Below, piece by piece: positions 15,416-18,341 of a stretch of 18,341 nucleotides of DNA (position 1 is the stretch's first letter; each line of letters starts with the position of its first letter). Below the pieces are notes generated by a model. That model was not told the origin of the DNA, did no database searches, and saw nothing but the letters and a program-made list of their open reading frames with translations. Origin of the DNA: CAYQTO01 sp964420455 (GTDB lineage: Bacteria; Sumerlaeota; Sumerlaeia; SLMS01); NCBI GenBank assembly GCA_964420455.1, contig CAYQTO010000066.1, positions 1-18,341 of the forward strand, in the 5' to 3' direction. The translations under genes were made by a program, and so were the position numbers.

Positions 15416-16342
15416 TCACCGGCCGGGAGCCGGCAACCGCAGCACCATCCCCGTATCGATTCCGTAATCCTCAAGAATACGCGCCCGCGAAAACTTCGGC
15501 TGCACGCTCACGACTTCCACCATGCCCACAGGGTACTCCTCGCTCCCGAGCACTTCGCCCGTGTCCGGGTCCACCAGTTCCTCGCCGAGAGCCATGACTT
15601 CCCACCGCTGGCCCGGTGCGATCCCCGTTCCATCACCCCGATTTACCATCACAAACTCGCCGCGCTTGGAAAGCACCTTCGCCGGAAAGATCACGTCGGT
15701 CACCCGGTTGGCCACGAGGAACGACATTTCGCGCGAGAGCGCCACCAACAGGTCGTCGCTCCCCGGCGTGTCGCTCACCACACCGGGCAGGGTCTCCCCG
15801 CCGGCGCGGTTTGACACCTGAAGGTTTACCGACTCCTTCAGCTTGCCGGTTGTCATGTCCCAGATGCGCGTCACCGCGGAAAAGCGCACCTGCCGCTTGG
15901 AGGCCAGCACCTGGCCCCCGGCCCCGAGCAGGTCCTCCAGCCGGTCCTCGAAGTCGTCCACCGTCAGCACCAAGAGGTACTTTGCCCCGGCCAGCTCGAA
16001 CTCCTCAGGCGTGTTCGGGTCCGAGGAGTCGCTGTACACCGACTGGAAACGCTGGTCCTCAAAGATGGCCTCCACGTCGGACCGCGCGATGATGTCGAAC
16101 TTGCGCGAGGCGAACAACGCGTCGCTCAGTTGCGCGTCCATCGCACTCGTTACCCGCAGCGCCGAAGTCATCTTTCCCTGGCCTTCCTGCTTCAGCTTTT
16201 GCTCGAGGCCTTCGGTCAGCTTTACCGGTGCAATCGCGAGCGGCACCTTGCCTGTTTCCTGGGCCGGAGCCACCGGCACCCAGGAGACGATTGCCAACAG
16301 GGCCAGAAGGAATCCCGAAAAACCACGAAACACGCAGGGCAT
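15416..16342 (-). CDS. Periplasmic CsgG/FlgT-like protein
   Basis: The protein has 308 residues from ATG 16342, which has GAGAGGTGG just upstream. A GTG at 16357 that overlaps the previous stop is possible but has no ribosome site. A signal peptide ends near VAPAQ (about residue 28), and there is no lipobox cysteine. The middle part resembles the CsgG/LpoB nucleotide-binding-like fold (FDIIARSDVEAIFEDQRFQS, AGAKYLLVLTVDDFEDR, FSAVTRIWDMTTGKLKESV). The C-terminal 80 residues (VMVNRGDGTGIAPGQRWEV, IGMVEVVSVQPKFSRARI-like) look like the C-terminal domain of FlgT-type envelope proteins. It is the second gene of the five-gene operon, 11 bp after the PEGA protein gene and 52 bp before the COG3014 gene. 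It is probably part of one envelope complex with them. Confidence 0.68.
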   Translation of the reverse strand: MPCVFRGFSGFLLALLAIVSWVPVAPAQETGKVPLAIAPVKLTEGLEQKLKQEGQGKMTSALRVTSAMDAQLSDALFASRKFDIIARSDVEAIFEDQRFQSVYSDSSDPNTPEEFELAGAKYLLVLTVDDFEDRLEDLLGAGGQVLASKRQVRFSAVTRIWDMTTGKLKESVNLQVSNRAGGETLPGVVSDTPGSDDLLVALSREMSFLVANRVTDVIFPAKVLSKRGEFVMVNRGDGTGIAPGQRWEVMALGEELVDPDTGEVLGSEEYPVGMVEVVSVQPKFSRARILEDYGIDTGMVLRLPAPGR

Positions 16343-16353
16343 GATGCCACCTC

Positions 16354-17760
16354 TCACGGGGTATTGAGTTCCGAAATCCAGAAGAGATTGCCGATGGAGG
16401 GGAGTCCACCCGGCGATCCCGGGGCGGCGCCGGTCTGACCCGGGAGCGGCCTTCCATCAGCCGGCGGCATCCACTCGTCCTGCCGCCCCTGTGGCGGAGC
16501 GCCTGGCACCGCCCCATGATCCAGCACGCGGTCCGCCGTCTCCCGATCCTCCATCAGGTAGGACGTCCGCACCTCCGCGTCCATCGACCGTATATCCACC
16601 CGGTAACCGCTTTGACGCAGCATTTCGGCAACGGCTTCGAGCCGCTCCACCTCCGCGTTCGTCAGCTTCTCGCCCTGGCGCAAGTTCGCGAGAAACGCCG
16701 CGTTGTCCCGCCACCGCGCCATTCCCTCGCTGTCCATCTCGAGAGCCACATCGAGATTCAGGCCCTCGTGGATGTTCACCACGCGTTCCCAAGGGCGGAA
16801 TCCCTCGCGGGTGATCCGGATCTTCGCCAGGCCCGGGCGCGCCTGCAACTCGCCGCCGGTCGTTCCGATCGCCACACCGTCGATCTCCACGGTCGCCGCC
16901 ATCGCCTCCAGCGTATATCCACTCTCGGTCACCAAGTATTCGCCGTCCACGACGCGGACCTCTGGCAGCCGGACATCCCCCATGCCACAGATCGCGCGGA
17001 AATTCACGAGTTCCGCCGCCTCCGAAGGTTCCGGCAGCGCCGCCGCCTCACCTTTCTTGCGGACATTGTCCGCGATCTGCATGGCGATCTCCTCAATCAG
17101 GTCGTTCACCGCGTCGCTCGATTCGGAAAACCCGGGCGCCTGGCGGACCTTCTTCTCCGCCGAAGCTCTCCCCGCGAGCACGCTCTCACCCTGCCCCGCA
17201 CCGAGGAACTTGTAGGTGCCGCGCATCCGTCCGGTCGTCACCGTCTCGTCCACTCCATACATCGAGACGTTCGCCTCCTCGACGCCAAAGCTGTTGATAG
17301 CCGCCACCAGGAGGAAGTCCGCCCCCATGTTGCGTGCCAGCGCCAATGCCGAAGTCGAGTTATCCAGCGTCGCGTCCAGTTTCTCGCCCGGCAGCGGGTC
17401 CCCTTCCTCCGTCGCCAGGTAGCTCCTGACCGCCCGGATCGTGTCGCCACGGCTCATCACCCGGAAGCCCATGCCGGTCAGCTCGCTGACAAGAAGGTCC
17501 TCGAACATGCCAAGCTTGTCGTCGAGCGGCTCGGCCGACCGGTTGCGGACGAAAATCGCCACCAGCCGTTCGGCTTGCGGGACCGGCGTGGCCACCTCCA
17601 CCTCCGTGATCCGCGTCGTTGTCTCCCGCGTCGTTACCGACTCACGGATCACCTCCCGGCGCTCCTCCCGCTGGGTCGTCCTCTCCTGCGCCGTCGCCAT
17701 CGACACGGCGACCAGCAACACCGTCATCAGCACCAACACCGGACTGATTCGACTTGCCAT
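16354..17760 (-). CDS. Exported LpoB/CsgG-like protein with PEGA domain
   Basis: The protein has 468 residues from ATG 17760, with AAAGGA upstream. The frame continues further upstream, but the signal peptide (MASRISPVLVLMTVLLVAVS, cleavage near ATA-Q25) begins here. A short Arg/Glu/Thr-rich stretch (26-60) precedes an LpoB/CsgG-like domain at about 65-260 (RLVAIFVRNRSAEPLDDKLG, LARNMGADFLLVAAINSFGV). A PEGA domain follows at about 285-345 (ATVEIDGVAIGTTGGELQAR, PGLAKIRITREGFRPWERVV). PEGA domains are β-sandwich modules of surface proteins. The tail is rich in Pro and Gly. It is the first gene of the operon, and the tRNA-Pro gene lies 259 bp upstream. I see no convincing promoter in that 259-bp stretch. 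Confidence 0.68.
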   Translation of the reverse strand: MASRISPVLVLMTVLLVAVSMATAQERTTQREERREVIRESVTTRETTTRITEVEVATPVPQAERLVAIFVRNRSAEPLDDKLGMFEDLLVSELTGMGFRVMSRGDTIRAVRSYLATEEGDPLPGEKLDATLDNSTSALALARNMGADFLLVAAINSFGVEEANVSMYGVDETVTTGRMRGTYKFLGAGQGESVLAGRASAEKKVRQAPGFSESSDAVNDLIEEIAMQIADNVRKKGEAAALPEPSEAAELVNFRAICGMGDVRLPEVRVVDGEYLVTESGYTLEAMAATVEIDGVAIGTTGGELQARPGLAKIRITREGFRPWERVVNIHEGLNLDVALEMDSEGMARWRDNAAFLANLRQGEKLTNAEVERLEAVAEMLRQSGYRVDIRSMDAEVRTSYLMEDRETADRVLDHGAVPGAPPQGRQDEWMPPADGRPLPGQTGAAPGSPGGLPSIGNLFWISELNTP

Positions 17761-18019
17761 CTCGCGGAATCCTTTCGGGCGGGGGGTCACAAGGTATGCA
17801 GGCAACTGACCGGTGAGAGACAAAGATATCTCCACCACTCATGATGACTCCGAAGAATGCCGCAAGGTTTTTCCGAAAACGCCGCCTGCGGGTACACCAC
17901 CATCAGGTCTGCCAACCGCCTGGGTTCGTTCCAAATGTATGGGGTCCCCGTGGCCTGTCGGCGGCCACGAATTCGGACTCCATCAGGAGGCGTCATCTCG
18001 TTCGCGTCGTTTTTTGTAG

Positions 18020-18096
18020 TGGTCGGGGTGGCCGGATTTGAACCGGCGACCACTCGCCCCCCAGACGAGTGCGCTACCAGGCTGCGCTACACCCCG
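18020..18096 (-). tRNA. tRNA-Pro (anticodon GGG)
   Basis: On the minus strand the 77-base cloverleaf begins CGGGGTG and ends CACCCCG-A-CCA, with the CCA encoded. The D-arm region reads TAGCGCAGCCTGGTAGCGCA. The anticodon stem CTCGT/GCGAG encloses CTGGGGG, which gives anticodon GGG. The T-arm contains GGTTCGAATCC. The sequence matches the E. coli proline tRNA pattern base for base in the conserved positions. It reads CCC and CCU codons. Confidence 0.96.
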
Positions 18097-18112
18097 ACGA
18101 ACAAGGATAAGA

Positions 18113-18141
18113 AGGGTAGACAGGGGTTTGGCGTGTTGCAA
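18113..18141 (-). promoter_or_regulatory. Candidate promoter of tRNA-Pro
   Basis: On the minus strand TTGCAA (18136-18141) and TACCCT (18113-18118) are 17 bases apart. A start about seven bases further on would leave a leader of about 10 bases before the tRNA. The −35 matches 4 of 6 and the −10 matches 3 of 6 consensus bases, so this rests mostly on position and spacing. Confidence 0.3.
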
Positions 18142-18170
18142 GACAAACCCGCCCGCCCCCGGGGGTTTTT
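18124..18170 (+). other. Overlapping inverted repeats between tRNA-Pro and the rightward gene
   Basis: GGGTTTG (18124-18130) pairs with CAAACCC (18144-18150). The latter can instead pair with GGGTTT (18163-18168), which runs into five T (18166-18170). The two folds exclude each other, in the manner of an attenuator for a rightward transcript. The same bases hold the candidate tRNA promoter on the other strand. The stems are only 6-7 bp. Confidence 0.3.
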
Positions 18171-18318
18171 CACCCCGGGCTTTCCTGTTGCGACAATTGC
18201 GCGTCCACTGTCATCCCTACGAAAGAGAAGGGGGGAGCCCCGCCGGAGTCGCCCGCGAGACAGTCCTCGTTCCAGAACCGTCCTCCGTCGTCCCCACCGC
18301 CCGAGGAGTGATGCGCGT

Positions 18319-18341
18319 ATGAGTTTCTTCAAGAAGATCAT
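18319..18341 (+). CDS. Start of a rightward gene (first 7 codons only)
   Basis: ATG 18319 is preceded by GAGGAG (18303-18308) at a distance of 10 bases, and the frame reads MSFFKKI to the window edge. This looks like a real translation start, but seven residues do not identify the product. A second ATG at 18311 opens only a four-codon frame that stops at 18322. Confidence 0.45.

Larger units (their letters stand above)
4423..16920. repeat. Dispersed octamer GTATATCC, 5 exact copies
   Basis: The word occurs as GTATATCC at 12182, 16590 and 16913, and as its complement GGATATAC at 4423 and 11672. It shares the GTATA core with the GTATAGAC word. Four copies encode Gly-Tyr-Thr in frame. The copy at 16590 is read in another frame and gives Asp-Ile(ATA)-Arg. 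Chance expectation is again about 0.2 copies. Confidence 0.65.

Noticed and set aside
17787..18053. Minus-strand frame beginning MVAGSNPATPTT
   Set aside because: Its N-terminus is the translated T-arm of the tRNA-Pro gene, a common false annotation. The rest has no family features or ribosome site.
1..18341. CRISPR array, insertion sequence or prophage genes
   Set aside because: I saw no spaced direct repeats, transposase, integrase or phage structural motifs anywhere in the window.

Overview
The window is high-GC bacterial DNA from a Gram-negative, probably metagenome-assembled genome. The evidence is outer-membrane-type lipoproteins with lipoboxes, an LpoB homologue, a stand-alone type II pseudopilin, a secreted DUF1800/DUF1501 pair, and a sialate O-acetylesterase with an inserted sugar-binding domain. 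This combination is common in Planctomycetes/Verrucomicrobia-like phyla and in candidate phyla such as Sumerlaeota and Hydrogenedentota. I cannot place it more precisely by eye. A run of 10 N in fucI shows that the sequence is a scaffold.

Layout. (1) 1-3002, minus strand: an apparent operon of a voltage-sensor-type ion channel with RCK/TrkA domains, a Trm112-like zinc-finger SAM methyltransferase, and an ABC permease of the iron/thiamine type that runs off the window. (2) 3147-7070: L-fucose isomerase (plus) and a secreted sialate O-acetylesterase (minus), convergent and overlapping by 13 bp. They suggest use of fucose- and sialate-bearing glycans. The fucI frame is broken by a 133-bp block (N gap, about 100 bp of foreign sequence, and a second copy of a 21-bp repeat) that looks like a scaffolding error. 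(3) 7162-8672, plus: a TPP riboswitch, then a GspG-like pseudopilin, then a PnuC-family transporter. The riboswitch makes a thiamine transporter (PnuT) the best reading of the last gene, and leaves the pseudopilin as an unexpected thiamine-regulated member. (4) 8808-11746, plus: DUF1800 and a Tat-exported DUF1501 protein. (5) 11740-12792, minus: a DUF4236 plus TPR-like protein. (6) 12869-17760, minus: a five-gene envelope operon (PEGA/LpoB-like protein, CsgG/FlgT-like protein, COG3014-type lipoprotein, YcfL, LpoB). (7) tRNA-Pro(GGG), minus, and the start of a rightward gene at the edge.

The most unusual signal is not a gene. The octamer GTATAGAC occurs 10 times on the two strands, against about 0.2 expected by base composition at roughly 65% GC. 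A relative, GTATATCC, occurs 5 times. Most copies spell Val-Tyr-Thr or Gly-Tyr-Thr in frame, but several lie in other frames and force rare ATA or AGA codons, so the DNA word itself may be selected. Other points to check are a possible SD-sequestering expression platform downstream of the TPP aptamer, and an ion channel that lacks the GYG filter.
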